DNA of 40,426 nucleotides from Neofamilia sp964346535 (GCA_964346535.1 CAYFUN010000007.1:1-40426); one strand, 5' to 3'; counted from the stretch's first letter, positions 7,497 to 16,020 are shown. Made by a program: numbers and translations. The notes: a model not told the origin generated them from the sequence alone.

Positions 7497-7503
7497 AAAT
7501 AAA

Positions 7504-7537
7504 CCCTCTTAGGATAAAATCTTAAGAGGGATTTTTT
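7504..7537. terminator. Terminator between convergent lipoprotein gene and hpf
   Basis: CCCTCTTA (7504-7511) pairs with TAAGAGGG (7523-7530), extended inward by GAT/ATC. A T-run follows on the plus strand and the A-rich 5' side gives a T-rich tail on the minus strand. Confidence 0.85.
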
Positions 7538-7567
7538 ATAAGATGCTAGAGTTGCTAGCTTATTGAT

Positions 7568-8104
7568 TTAATTTTGTGGAACTAGGATTCCATAGCCGCC
7601 TTTGTTTCTCTTGTAGATGACGTTAACTTGGTTGGTTTCTGCGTTGTTAAAGACGTAGAAGTTGTGGCCAACTAATTCCATTTGTAAAATTGCTTCTTCT
7701 TCCATCATTGGTCTTAGGTCATAGGACTTAGTTTTTACAATTTTTTCTTCGCTGTGGTCTTCTTCTACAGGACCTAGATCAGGAATGTTTTCTATTCTAA
7801 TTGTATCCTTGCCACGGAATTTCTTTTGTAATTTGGCCTTGTGCTTAACAATTTGTCTGGTTAGGACTTCGCTAACTCTGTCTAAGGCTGTTCTAATATC
7901 CTTGTCAGTTTCTTCTGCACGAATAAAGGCACCTGGTAGGTTAATTGTCGCTTCTACAATAAGATTGTCTTTAAAGTGAGAGAAGACTACATTGCAATTT
8001 ACATCTGTGTCAAAGTACTTGTCTAATTTTCCTAGAGCCTTTTCAGTTTGTTCTCTCATGTCGTCGCTTACTTGTAAATTTCTACCTGTAAAATTAAATT
8101 TCAT
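7568..8104 (-). CDS. hpf: Ribosome hibernation promoting factor, long form
   Basis: This 178-residue protein matches the long HPF of Firmicutes. Residues 1 to about 100 are the HPF/RaiA fold that binds the 30S decoding centre (MKFNFTGRNLQVSDDMREQ at the start, then a basic helix VLTRQIVKHKAKLQKK). An acidic linker (GPVEEDHSEEK) joins it to a C-terminal dimerisation domain (about 120-178) with the conserved MMEEEAILQMELVGHNFYVF. The long form pairs two 70S ribosomes into 100S dimers in stationary phase. A GGAGG ribosome site precedes the ATG. In the mRNA a 6-bp hairpin (TAGGTT/AACCTA, plus-strand 8116-8130) abuts that ribosome site. The gene stands alone on the minus strand. Confidence 0.95.
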   Translation of the reverse strand: MKFNFTGRNLQVSDDMREQTEKALGKLDKYFDTDVNCNVVFSHFKDNLIVEATINLPGAFIRAEETDKDIRTALDRVSEVLTRQIVKHKAKLQKKFRGKDTIRIENIPDLGPVEEDHSEEKIVKTKSYDLRPMMEEEAILQMELVGHNFYVFNNAETNQVNVIYKRNKGGYGILVPQN

Positions 8105-8166
8105 AATATACCTCCTAGGTTTTTAACCTATTTTATTCTTATTTCTTCTATACCCTAAAAAATAAA

Positions 8167-8182
8167 ATGTTAACGTTTTATT
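8167..8182. promoter_or_regulatory. Possible CcpA cre-like site
   Basis: ATGTTAACGTTTTATT agrees with the cre consensus WTGNNARCGNWWWCAW at all fixed positions except the C and A near the 3' end. It lies between the divergent hpf and the gene starting near 8249, about 30-45 bp upstream of the latter's -10 element. The match is suggestive only. Confidence 0.3.
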
Positions 8183-8188
8183 GGCCTA

Positions 8189-8217
8189 TTAAATTAAAGT
8201 TTTATTCGTGCTATAAT
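8189..8217 (+). promoter_or_regulatory. Extended -10 promoter for the unknown 8249-9841 gene
   Basis: TATAAT (8212-8217) carries the extended -10 TG at 8209-8210. A weak -35 (TTAAAT, 8189-8194) lies 17 bp upstream. Confidence 0.55.
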
Positions 8218-8248
8218 GGAAATATAAGATATACTTGTAATAAAAGAG

Positions 8249-9841
8249 GTGATCACTATAAAAATTCTAAGTAAAGAAGAAATTTCTAAAATAATAAGCT
8301 TTGAAGATTTTGTAAACTTTGTAGAAGCTGAAGCAGATCTTTTAAATAATATTATTGCTGCCAGCCTAGGCTTTTCTGCAAATAAAATAAAATTAATTCC
8401 AAGTGACCAATTAAACCTTTTTCATTTTGCAGTGGCCAAAGACTATTTAGTTCAAAGTCTAGTTAATATAGAAGATACAGACAGAAATTTTGTCTACGAA
8501 TATATTGAGAGGACTAGTTTTTTGTCTGTAAAATTTGAATTTTTTAAATTAATTTCTCAGACAGATTCTGGCGTAAGCGTAGAAAGGATTCAGTCAGCAA
8601 AAATTATTGAATTTAAAAAGGAAGAGCCAGTAACTTATCCTGAAGGCCAGGTTTTTTATGCCATGACTTTTTACCAAGATGGTGAATTTTTTATTAGCAA
8701 GGACTTTGTAAGCCTAGATGATGAAGAAGCTGATAGCATTTATGACATTGTAATTAATTATGACGAGACCAATGCCAGCCATCTTTTTGTAGACAGAATT
8801 CTTATAGGCAGGATGCTTAAAGGATATTTAGAGAGTATTGATAACCTAATGAATGAATACGGAGGCGAACTTTTAGATGCCTTTGATGAGGCCCAAGTGC
8901 TAAATTTTTATAATCATCTCAACGGCCTAGCCAAATATTTGATTTTGTCTCCTGAAGCCTTAGACATCTATCAGCTAAACTACTATGACTTTATAAAAGG
9001 CCAATGCCAGGCAGGAAACTTTGTCGTCGATGGCGACTTAGAAAGTTTTATAGAAATTTGCAAGTACCTAATGGACTTAGTTAGCCAAGACCTAGGCCAT
9101 GATGTCCCAGCTAAAAAATATATTCTACAAGCCGAGGAAAATTTACTTTCCCTAAGAAATGAACTTACAAAAATTCATCCTCTAACAGACCAGGCAACTA
9201 TAAACTTTACTGGCAAAGAAGTTATGAAAAATTCTGCTGACCTAAATGAATTTGTCAAGTTATCTTATTTTATAGACTGCCTAGCCAGAGACGCAAACCT
9301 AGACCTAACTGTGACCAATAAAATAAAATTAAAGTCTATAAGAGAATTTTTAGAAGAATTTATTCCAGACTATAAGGCCATTGAAGATGAAGATTTTGAA
9401 AAAACTAGGATATTAGTTGATTTATCTTTTGCAATTCTCCTTGGAAACGACTTAGTCTTTATAGACCAGGGCCAAGTCTCTCCAACTGACAGGCTCAACT
9501 TCTTTTTAGACTCTGATCCAGTTCTTAGACTAGCCAATATTATTAAGGGCATTTTTAGGAAGGAGACCTTCACTTATTATTTGGCCAAGGCAGAAAAAAC
9601 TGGTGAAGAAACTTTTTTAAAAACTATGGAGGCCTTAAGGACCAATAACTTTTTTGATTTTGGTCTAGATAAAAAAGAAGAAGATATTTTAAAGGTCTTA
9701 AAGGCCTTAGATATAATTAGAGAAAGAGACCACCAAGGAGAAATTTTTTATGACTACAATAATTTAGGAAAATTTCTTCAAGGTCAAGAAGAAAAGAAGC
9801 AAAAAAAAGCCAAGGTCCTTAACCTTGCTGACTTTAGATAA
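8249..9841 (+). CDS. Large acidic cytoplasmic protein of unknown function
   Basis: This frame of about 525-530 residues has no signal peptide and no membrane segment. It is acidic, rich in Asp, Glu, Leu and Phe, and mostly helical in appearance. The C-terminal ~60 residues (DILKVLKALDIIRERD then IFYDYNNLGKFL) resemble a winged-helix module, and the end is basic (KKQKKAKVL). I do not recognise the family. The start is uncertain. GTG 8249 lies inside a near-perfect ribosome site (AGAGGTGATCAC, 8245-8256), so it can hardly be used with that site. The first in-frame codons at proper distance are ATA 8258 and ATT 8264, so initiation at a non-standard codon is likely. It is monocistronic, with its own promoter and terminator. 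Confidence 0.75.
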   Translation: MITIKILSKEEISKIISFEDFVNFVEAEADLLNNIIAASLGFSANKIKLIPSDQLNLFHFAVAKDYLVQSLVNIEDTDRNFVYEYIERTSFLSVKFEFFKLISQTDSGVSVERIQSAKIIEFKKEEPVTYPEGQVFYAMTFYQDGEFFISKDFVSLDDEEADSIYDIVINYDETNASHLFVDRILIGRMLKGYLESIDNLMNEYGGELLDAFDEAQVLNFYNHLNGLAKYLILSPEALDIYQLNYYDFIKGQCQAGNFVVDGDLESFIEICKYLMDLVSQDLGHDVPAKKYILQAEENLLSLRNELTKIHPLTDQATINFTGKEVMKNSADLNEFVKLSYFIDCLARDANLDLTVTNKIKLKSIREFLEEFIPDYKAIEDEDFEKTRILVDLSFAILLGNDLVFIDQGQVSPTDRLNFFLDSDPVLRLANIIKGIFRKETFTYYLAKAEKTGEETFLKTMEALRTNNFFDFGLDKKEEDILKVLKALDIIRERDHQGEIFYDYNNLGKFLQGQEEKKQKKAKVLNLADFR

Positions 9842-9854
9842 AAATAAAATCAGA

Positions 9855-9893
9855 CCTTTCTTTGGATTCAACCAAGGGAAGGTTATTTTTTTG
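9855..9893 (+). terminator. Rho-independent terminator
   Basis: ACCTTTCTTTGG (9855-9866) pairs with CCAAGGGAAGGT (9873-9884) over 12 bp including a few G-T pairs, followed by seven T. Confidence 0.85.
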
Positions 9894-9911
9894 TAAAATT
9901 TTAAATCCCTA

Positions 9912-9939
9912 TTGACATTGAAAATGTAAATGCTAAAAT
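9912..9939 (+). promoter_or_regulatory. Promoter and putative operator of the XRE-cupin / potABCD operon
   Basis: A consensus TTGACA (9912-9917) and TAAAAT (9934-9939) are 16 bp apart, with an extended -10 TG at 9931-9932. An inverted repeat ACATT-GAA-AATGT (9915-9927) overlaps the -35 and spacer, in the right place to be an operator for the regulator encoded just downstream. The operator role is inferred. Confidence 0.65.
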
Positions 9940-9983
9940 GGTTTAGTGATAATAAACAAAATACTTAATAAGGATGATTTTAA

Positions 9984-10520
9984 ATGAATTTTGGCGAAAA
10001 AATAAAAGACATTCGACTGGCTCAAGGTCTGACCCAAGAAGAGTTGGCCCAAAGGTGTGAACTGACCAAGGGATTTATTTCTCAGGTTGAAAACAACTTG
10101 GCATCTCCGTCAATTACATCTTTTATAGACATACTTGACGGCCTGGGAGTTAGTCCAGCTAATTTTTTTTCTGAAAAAGAAGAAAAAATTGTCTTTGCAG
10201 AAGAAGAATTTTCAGAATACATTGACGAAGAAAATAAATATATTATAAATTGGCTGGTGCCCAACTCACAAAAAAATCACATGGAGCCAACTTTAATGGA
10301 GATCAAAGGTGGAGGGAAGTCCTTAGACCTAGATCCCTTTGAAGGAGAAGAGTTTGGTTATGTTCTTGAAGGCCAAATTGATTTAGTTTATGGCGACCAA
10401 GTTTTTAATATAAAGACAGGCCAAAGTTTTTATTTTTCTGCAGATAAAAACCACAGGCTAGAAAACCCAGGAAAGAAAACCGCAAAAATAATTTGGATAT
10501 CTAGTCCACCAAATTTTTAA
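9984..10520 (+). CDS. XRE-family regulator with C-terminal cupin domain (PuuR-like)
   Basis: The 178-residue protein has an N-terminal helix-turn-helix (about 7-60: IRLAQGLTQEELAQRCELT, FISQVENNLASPSI) and a C-terminal cupin barrel (about 105-175: EGEEFGYVLEGQIDLVYGD, GQSFYFSADKNHRLENPG). Such XRE-cupin proteins often sit directly upstream of potABCD in Firmicutes and are thought to sense polyamines, as PuuR does in Escherichia coli. Here it is the first gene, 9 nt before potA, so it probably represses or activates its own operon through the inverted repeat in the promoter. The ATG has an AAGGATGA site. The effector is inferred from context and not shown by the sequence. Confidence 0.9.
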   Translation: MNFGEKIKDIRLAQGLTQEELAQRCELTKGFISQVENNLASPSITSFIDILDGLGVSPANFFSEKEEKIVFAEEEFSEYIDEENKYIINWLVPNSQKNHMEPTLMEIKGGGKSLDLDPFEGEEFGYVLEGQIDLVYGDQVFNIKTGQSFYFSADKNHRLENPGKKTAKIIWISSPPNF

Positions 10521-10529
10521 GGAGTTAAA

Positions 10530-11573
10530 ATGGAAAAGAAAGTTATAATTGATTTAAAAAATATTTCAAAGTCTTATGGAGACAATCAAATTTTAGACAA
10601 ACTTAATTTAAAAATATACGAAAATGAATTTTTGACTCTTTTAGGTCCTTCAGGTTGTGGAAAAACTACAACTCTTAGGATTATTGGTGGCTTTGAAAAC
10701 GCAGACGAAGGCCAAGTATTTTTTGACGGCCAAAATATAAACGACCTGCCTCCATATAAGAGAGAGATCAATACAGTTTTTCAAAAATACGCCTTGTTTC
10801 CACATCTAACAGTAGGAGGCAACATTGACTTTGGTTTAAAATTAAAAAAAGTTCCGCCTAAGGAAATTGAAGAAAGGCGCAGGGAAGTTTTAAGGCTAGT
10901 AGGTCTTGCTGGTTATGAAAATAGAAATATTTCATCCCTATCAGGTGGCCAGCAACAGAGAATAGCCATAGCCAGAGCCTTAGTCAACAGGCCCAAGGTT
11001 TTACTTTTAGACGAGCCTCTAGGAGCCCTTGACTTAAAACTTAGAAAGGAAATGCAAGTTGAGCTAAAAGAAATTCAACAGTCAGTTGGCATTACCTTTG
11101 TCTATGTAACCCACGACCAAGAAGAAGCCCTTTCTATGTCTGATACAATTGTAGTTTTAAATGAAGGAATTATCCAACAAATTGGCAAACCAATTGATAT
11201 TTACAACGAACCAAAAAATGCCTTTGTTGCAGACTTTATTGGCGAATCAAATATTGATTCAGGAATAATGAAAGAAGACTTTGTCTTAGAAATGTTTGGT
11301 AAAATTTTTCCTTGTGTTGACAAGGGCTTTGACAAGGACCAAGAAGTTGATGTTGTCATTAGACCAGAAGACGTTGAAATTGTAAGGCCAGAAGAGGGAG
11401 TCCTTCAGGGAGTTGTTGAGTCAGTTGTATTTAAGGGCGTCCACTATGAAATGGTAATTACAGGAGATGGATTTTCTTGGCTGGCCCAATCTACTATAGC
11501 CAAAGAAGTTGACGACCTAGTTGGCATCAATGTTATTCCAGAAAATATTCACATAATGAGGAAGATGGCATGA
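10530..11573 (+). CDS. potA: Spermidine/putrescine ABC transporter ATPase
   Basis: The 347-residue ATPase has Walker A GPSGCGKTT (39-47), Q-loop FQKYALFPH, signature LSGGQQQR (137-144), Walker B VLLLDEP (157-163) and H-loop VTHD with H195. A TOBE-type regulatory domain follows from about residue 230 (VVIRPEDVEIVRPEEG). Order and similarity to PotA identify it as the energising subunit of polyamine uptake. AAGGAG precedes the ATG, and its end overlaps potB by 4 nt. Confidence 0.95.
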   Translation: MEKKVIIDLKNISKSYGDNQILDKLNLKIYENEFLTLLGPSGCGKTTTLRIIGGFENADEGQVFFDGQNINDLPPYKREINTVFQKYALFPHLTVGGNIDFGLKLKKVPPKEIEERRREVLRLVGLAGYENRNISSLSGGQQQRIAIARALVNRPKVLLLDEPLGALDLKLRKEMQVELKEIQQSVGITFVYVTHDQEEALSMSDTIVVLNEGIIQQIGKPIDIYNEPKNAFVADFIGESNIDSGIMKEDFVLEMFGKIFPCVDKGFDKDQEVDVVIRPEDVEIVRPEEGVLQGVVESVVFKGVHYEMVITGDGFSWLAQSTIAKEVDDLVGINVIPENIHIMRKMA

Positions 11574-12400
11574 AAAAATATTCTATACCCTATTTCTTTT
11601 GGCTGCTAATTTTTGTAGTCATGCCTTTAGTTTTAATAACTCTAATGGCCTTTAGCCAAGGGGACATGATGAACATATCGACCTTTACTTTTTCCTTGGA
11701 TAACTTTGTAAGGTTTTTTGAAAAGACTTATTTGTCTATTTTAAAAAATTCTCTTGTCTTGGCAGCAGTGTCAACTGTTCTTTGTTTTCTAATAGGTTAT
11801 CCAGCAGCCTTTATAATTTCTAGGCAAAGGGAAAAGCTACAAAATATTTTGATTTTACTTTTTGTCATTCCCATGTGGATGAACTTTTTGTTAAGGACCT
11901 ATGCCTGGCTTAGCCTACTTGGCAATAACGGCCTGATAAATAAATTTTTCGGCCTAATTGGTCTCGGTCCTTTTGACATAATTTATAACAACAAGGCAAT
12001 TCTCTTAGGCATGGTTTATAACTTTTTGCCCTATATGGTTTTGCCAATTTATACAGTTTTAAATAAAATGGACCACAGCCTAGTTGAAGCTGCTAGAGAC
12101 TTAGGAGCCAGCGAAAGGGAAGTTTTTACAAAAGTAATTTTTCCCCTTTCCCTAGCTGGAGTTAGTTCAGGCGTTATTATGGTCTTTATTCCAGCCTTGT
12201 CTACCTTTGTAATTTCGTCACTACTTGGAGGCAACAAGGCCATGCTAATAGGTAATGTAATTGAACAACAATTTAGATTTACAGGAGACTGGCATTTTGG
12301 ATCTGCAATTTCAATGATTTTAGTTTTCTTAATGTTTATTTGGATCCTTGTTTCATCTAAGTTTAATATTGATAGGGAAAGTGAGGGAGGCCTATGGTAA
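11570..12400 (+). CDS. potB: Spermidine/putrescine ABC transporter permease PotB
   Basis: This 276-residue integral membrane protein has about six hydrophobic segments and the permease EAA loop VEAARDLGASEREVF (near residues 173-187) that contacts PotA. The motif LLRTYAWLSLLG near residue 103 is typical of PotB. It overlaps potA at its start (ATGA) and potC at its end by 7 nt, so the subunits are translationally coupled. Confidence 0.95.
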   Translation: MKKYSIPYFFWLLIFVVMPLVLITLMAFSQGDMMNISTFTFSLDNFVRFFEKTYLSILKNSLVLAAVSTVLCFLIGYPAAFIISRQREKLQNILILLFVIPMWMNFLLRTYAWLSLLGNNGLINKFFGLIGLGPFDIIYNNKAILLGMVYNFLPYMVLPIYTVLNKMDHSLVEAARDLGASEREVFTKVIFPLSLAGVSSGVIMVFIPALSTFVISSLLGGNKAMLIGNVIEQQFRFTGDWHFGSAISMILVFLMFIWILVSSKFNIDRESEGGLW

Positions 12401-13173
12401 AGGATTTTAAAAATAAGTTTTATCTTTTTCTAGTTTATTTATTTTTATATTTGCCAATAATTGTCCTAATAGTTTTTTCCTTTAACTCATCAAGACTAAG
12501 AGGGTCCTTTGATTCTTTTAGCCTAATTTGGTACAAAAAACTATTTACAGACAGGGCAATAATGACAGCCCTTTCAAATACCTTGGTAGTTGCTCTTCTT
12601 TCAACAATAATTTCCACAATCCTCGGCACAATTTCTGCCATAGGAATTTATCAACTAAGAGGCAAGCCTAAGGATATGATTTTAAATTTAAACTATATAC
12701 CGGTAATAAATCCAGATATAGTTACAGCTGTTGCAATGATGTCCCTCTTTAAGTTTTTTTCTGTAAAGTTTGGCTTTTCAACAATGTTAATATCCCATGT
12801 GGTCTTTTCAGTGCCCTATGTAATATTAAATGTGTTGCCAAAATTAAACCAGCTAGACAAAAACCTAATTGACGCATCAATGGACCTAGGAGCAACTCCA
12901 TTTTATTCTGTAGTCCATGTAATTGTGCCACAGATAAAAACTGGAATTATAACAGGAGCCCTAATGGCCTTTACCTTGTCCATTGACGACTTTATAATTT
13001 CTTATTTCAATACAGGCCATGGTTATTCTAACCTGTCAATATTAATTTATTCTATGGCCAAAAAGGGAGTTAACCCATCTATAAACGCCCTTTCAACCTT
13101 AATGTTTGCAACTATGCTACTATTAGTTTTAATAATTAACAAATCAAGTCAAGGAGAAAAAGAAAATGAATAA
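12394..13173 (+). CDS. potC: Spermidine/putrescine ABC transporter permease PotC
   Basis: The 259-residue permease has about six membrane segments. An N-terminal helix is followed by IVLIVFSFNSSR, typical of PotC, and the EAA loop is IDASMDLGATPFYSV. The FTLSIDDFIISYFNTG segment is a PotC hallmark. It overlaps potB by 7 nt and potD by 8 nt. Confidence 0.95.
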   Translation: MVKDFKNKFYLFLVYLFLYLPIIVLIVFSFNSSRLRGSFDSFSLIWYKKLFTDRAIMTALSNTLVVALLSTIISTILGTISAIGIYQLRGKPKDMILNLNYIPVINPDIVTAVAMMSLFKFFSVKFGFSTMLISHVVFSVPYVILNVLPKLNQLDKNLIDASMDLGATPFYSVVHVIVPQIKTGIITGALMAFTLSIDDFIISYFNTGHGYSNLSILIYSMAKKGVNPSINALSTLMFATMLLLVLIINKSSQGEKENE

Positions 13174-14206
13174 AAAACTACTAGGCCTTTTGGCTCTATG
13201 CCTAATTTTACTAACAGGCTGTGGCAGTGACGACGGCAAAGAAATTTTAAATGTTTACAACTGGGGAGACTATATAGATGAAAGCCTCCTTGGAAAGTTT
13301 GAAGAAGAAACAGGTATTAAAGTTGTCTACGATACCTTCTCATCAAATGAAGACATGTATATAAAAGTAAAACAAGGCATCGACTCTTATGACATCCTAG
13401 TTCCATCTGACTATATGATTGAGAGAATGATTCAAGAAGACATGTTAGAGGAAATAGATTTGACAAAGATTCCTAACTTTGAAAAAGTAAATGCATCTTT
13501 AAAAAATCCAGCCTTTGATCCAGAAAACAAATATTCAGTTCCATATTTTTGGGGAACAGGGGGAATAATTTATAATGCCAAAGAAATTACAGACCCAATT
13601 GATTCTTGGATGGATCTTTTTAACGAAAAGTACGACGGCAAAATTGTCATGTACAACTCATCAAGAGATTCAATTGCCGTAGCCTTAAAGGCCCTTGGTT
13701 ATTCAATGAACTCAACAGACCTTGGCCAACTAGAAGAAGCAAAAAATTTACTTTTAAAACAAAAACCTCACGTTCTTGCCTACCAAGCTGACGAAGGTAG
13801 AGACACCCTAGTTTCAGGAGACGGCTACATTGGCTTTATATATTCAGGCGATGCCCTAATGATGATTGAACAAAATCCAGATTTAAAATATGTACTGCCA
13901 AAGGAAGGACCAAACATTTGGTACGACGCCATGGTTATTCCAAAAGGCTGCCAAAACTATGAGGCTGCCTTAAAGTTTATTGACTTTATGTCTAGACCAG
14001 AAAATGCAGCTCTTAATGCTGAATACTCTGTAGGATTTTCATCTCCAATTGATGAAGCCATAGACCTACTTCCAGATGAAATTAAAAACTCCAAGGTTGC
14101 CTACCCAGACCCAGCTGACCTTGAAAATGGAGAAATTTATAAAAACGATTCATCAATTTTATCAACCTACGATAAAATTTGGACTGAAGTTACAAATGCA
14201 AATTAA
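13166..14206 (+). CDS. potD: Spermidine/putrescine-binding lipoprotein PotD
   Basis: The 346-residue protein has a lipoprotein signal (LLTGC, cysteine 19) and a two-lobe binding fold. LNVYNWGDYIDESLL, VVYDTFSSNEDMYIKV and the ligand-wall segments YDILVPSDYMIERM and VPYFWGTGGIIYN are characteristic of PotD/PotF. Acidic and aromatic residues in these motifs contact the polyamine in known structures. It is the last gene of the operon, before a strong terminator. The GGAGAAAAAGAAA ribosome site lies inside potC. Confidence 0.95.
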   Translation: MNKKLLGLLALCLILLTGCGSDDGKEILNVYNWGDYIDESLLGKFEEETGIKVVYDTFSSNEDMYIKVKQGIDSYDILVPSDYMIERMIQEDMLEEIDLTKIPNFEKVNASLKNPAFDPENKYSVPYFWGTGGIIYNAKEITDPIDSWMDLFNEKYDGKIVMYNSSRDSIAVALKALGYSMNSTDLGQLEEAKNLLLKQKPHVLAYQADEGRDTLVSGDGYIGFIYSGDALMMIEQNPDLKYVLPKEGPNIWYDAMVIPKGCQNYEAALKFIDFMSRPENAALNAEYSVGFSSPIDEAIDLLPDEIKNSKVAYPDPADLENGEIYKNDSSILSTYDKIWTEVTNAN

Positions 14207-14213
14207 AAAACAT

Positions 14214-14245
14214 CCAGCTAGACCAAGTAAATCTAGCTGGTTTTT
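14214..14245 (+). terminator. Terminator of the pot operon
   Basis: CCAGCTAGA (14214-14222) pairs perfectly with TCTAGCTGG (14232-14240), followed by five T. Confidence 0.9.
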
Positions 14246-14268
14246 ATATATAAATTTTTCCAATAGGG

Positions 14269-14274
14269 TATAAT
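14269..14274 (+). promoter_or_regulatory. -10 element that decides the start of the beta-CASP gene
   Basis: TATAAT at 14269-14274 overlaps the first possible ATG (14273) of the next frame. Transcription would begin near 14281, so that ATG would not be in the mRNA. The ribosome site AGAGGTGA (14281-14288) then serves GTG 14294. No clear -35 is seen. Confidence 0.55.
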
Positions 14275-14293
14275 GGTCATAGAGGTGAACAAA

Positions 14294-15919
14294 GTGAAAA
14301 TTAAATTTTATGGAGCGACCAGACAGGTAACTGGATCTAATTACTTAATAGAGGCAGGAGGAAAAAAACTTCTTTTAGATTGTGGAATGTTTCAAGGTGG
14401 AAAGGAAGAAGACCTTTTAAACTTTGCAGACTTTCCCTACAATCCTGGAGACATTGACTATTTAATAGTTTCCCATGCCCACATAGACCACATTGGCAGA
14501 ATTCCAAAACTTGTTAAAGAAGGATTCAAAGGAAGAATTTTAGCAACCAAGGCCACAGTTGACCTAGCTAGAATTATGTTAGAAGACTCAGCCCATATTC
14601 AAGAATCAGATATAGAATGGGAAAACAAAAAAAGAAAAAGAGCAGGGAAAAAATTACTTGAACCACTTTACACTCTTGAAGATGCTAGCAGGTCTTTTTC
14701 ATATTTTGAAGAATACTACTATGACCACTATATAGAAATTGACGAGACCTTTACCCTAAGATTTTTAGATGCAGGCCACATAATTGGATCTGCAATTGTA
14801 GAATTGTGGATCAAAGAAAAAGACATGAACACCAAATTAGTTTTTTCAGGTGACCTAGGAGTTGACGAAAAAGCTTTAATTAACAAGCCCCAAGTTGTAG
14901 AAGCAGCTGACATTCTCCTCCTTGAATCAACTTATGGCAACAGGGTCCACGAGCCCTACGAAGAATCTGAGCACAAGTTAATAGATATAATTGAAAGAAC
15001 TGCAGCCAGAGGTGGGTCAGTAATTATTCCGTCCTTTGCAGTTGGCAGGACCCAAGAACTTATTTATCAACTAAACAACTACTATGACAAAAAAGGTTTT
15101 GAAGAGTACAAGCGAATACCAGTTTATGTAGATTCACCAATGGCCTATGAGGCAACAGAAGCCTATCAAAAAAACTCTGACCTTTTTAACGAAAAGACTA
15201 GAGAACAAATTTTAGGCGGAGATAATCCATTTTCTTTTCCAAACTTGAGGTTTGTAAAAACAGTTGAAGAGTCAAAGTCTTTAAACAAGTCATCCTTTCC
15301 AAAGGTAATAATTTCTGCTTCAGGTATGGCAGATGCAGGTAGGATCCGCCACCACTTAAAGCACCATATTTGGGATCCAAAAAACACAATTTTATTTGTA
15401 GGCTACCAAGCAAACGGGTCAACAGGAAGAAAGATTTTAGACGGGGCCAAAGAAATTAGACTCCTTGGCGAAGAAATAAAAATTCGCGCAGAAATACAGG
15501 AGCTTCAAGGACTTTCAGCCCATGCAGATAAAAATATGCTTTTAAATTGGCTGGGAGCAATTAAGTCAAAGCCAAAAAAACTTTATTTGGTCCACGGCGA
15601 ACTTGATGCCCAAGAAAATATGCAAAGGGAAATCAAACAGAGATTTAGCTTAAATGCAGAAATTCCAAGTCCTGGCGAAATTGTAGAAGTTGGAGGCCAC
15701 ACTGATAAAATTTCTATAGACGAAGACTATGGAGTTGACCTAAAAGAAAACTTAGACAAGTCTTTAAATGAAGTTTTAGAATTAATGGACGCCTATCAAA
15801 AACAAGGCGACAAGGACTTTGACAAGGACTTTATAAAGAAAAATTATTCAGACTATTCAGAAGCCCTTTTAGATATAAAAAATAGGTTAATGGAACTTAT
15901 TTTAATGGAAAACAAATAG
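14294..15919 (+). CDS. Beta-CASP metallo-beta-lactamase ribonuclease-like protein
   Basis: The 541-residue protein belongs to the metallo-beta-lactamase/beta-CASP nucleases (YsxA/CPSF-like, COG1236). It has FYGATRQVTGSNYLI at the start, the zinc motif HAHIDH (61-66), an FSGDLG motif, beta-CASP motifs around SFAVGRTQELIY and ISASGMADAGR, and a C-terminal RMMBL part with LSAHAD (407-412) and LVHGE. These enzymes process or degrade RNA, although members of this subgroup are poorly characterised. It differs from the RNase J encoded at 34433. GTG 14294 is chosen for its ribosome site and because the upstream ATG overlaps a -10 box. Confidence 0.88.
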   Translation: MKIKFYGATRQVTGSNYLIEAGGKKLLLDCGMFQGGKEEDLLNFADFPYNPGDIDYLIVSHAHIDHIGRIPKLVKEGFKGRILATKATVDLARIMLEDSAHIQESDIEWENKKRKRAGKKLLEPLYTLEDASRSFSYFEEYYYDHYIEIDETFTLRFLDAGHIIGSAIVELWIKEKDMNTKLVFSGDLGVDEKALINKPQVVEAADILLLESTYGNRVHEPYEESEHKLIDIIERTAARGGSVIIPSFAVGRTQELIYQLNNYYDKKGFEEYKRIPVYVDSPMAYEATEAYQKNSDLFNEKTREQILGGDNPFSFPNLRFVKTVEESKSLNKSSFPKVIISASGMADAGRIRHHLKHHIWDPKNTILFVGYQANGSTGRKILDGAKEIRLLGEEIKIRAEIQELQGLSAHADKNMLLNWLGAIKSKPKKLYLVHGELDAQENMQREIKQRFSLNAEIPSPGEIVEVGGHTDKISIDEDYGVDLKENLDKSLNEVLELMDAYQKQGDKDFDKDFIKKNYSDYSEALLDIKNRLMELILMENK

Positions 15920-16020
15920 GTTTTCAAAAATTTTTCATATAAAAAATTGGGGTTTTGTGATAAACTTTTTAAGTAAAAAATTGACAAGTTAGTAAATTTT
16001 TAAAATTAAGGAGAACCTAT

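Noticed and set aside
16001..16006. Promoter for nagB using TTGACA at 15981-15986
   Set aside because: The only -10-like hexamer (TAAAAT at 16001) is 14 bp away, too close for a normal SigA promoter, so no promoter was called although the -35 is perfect.
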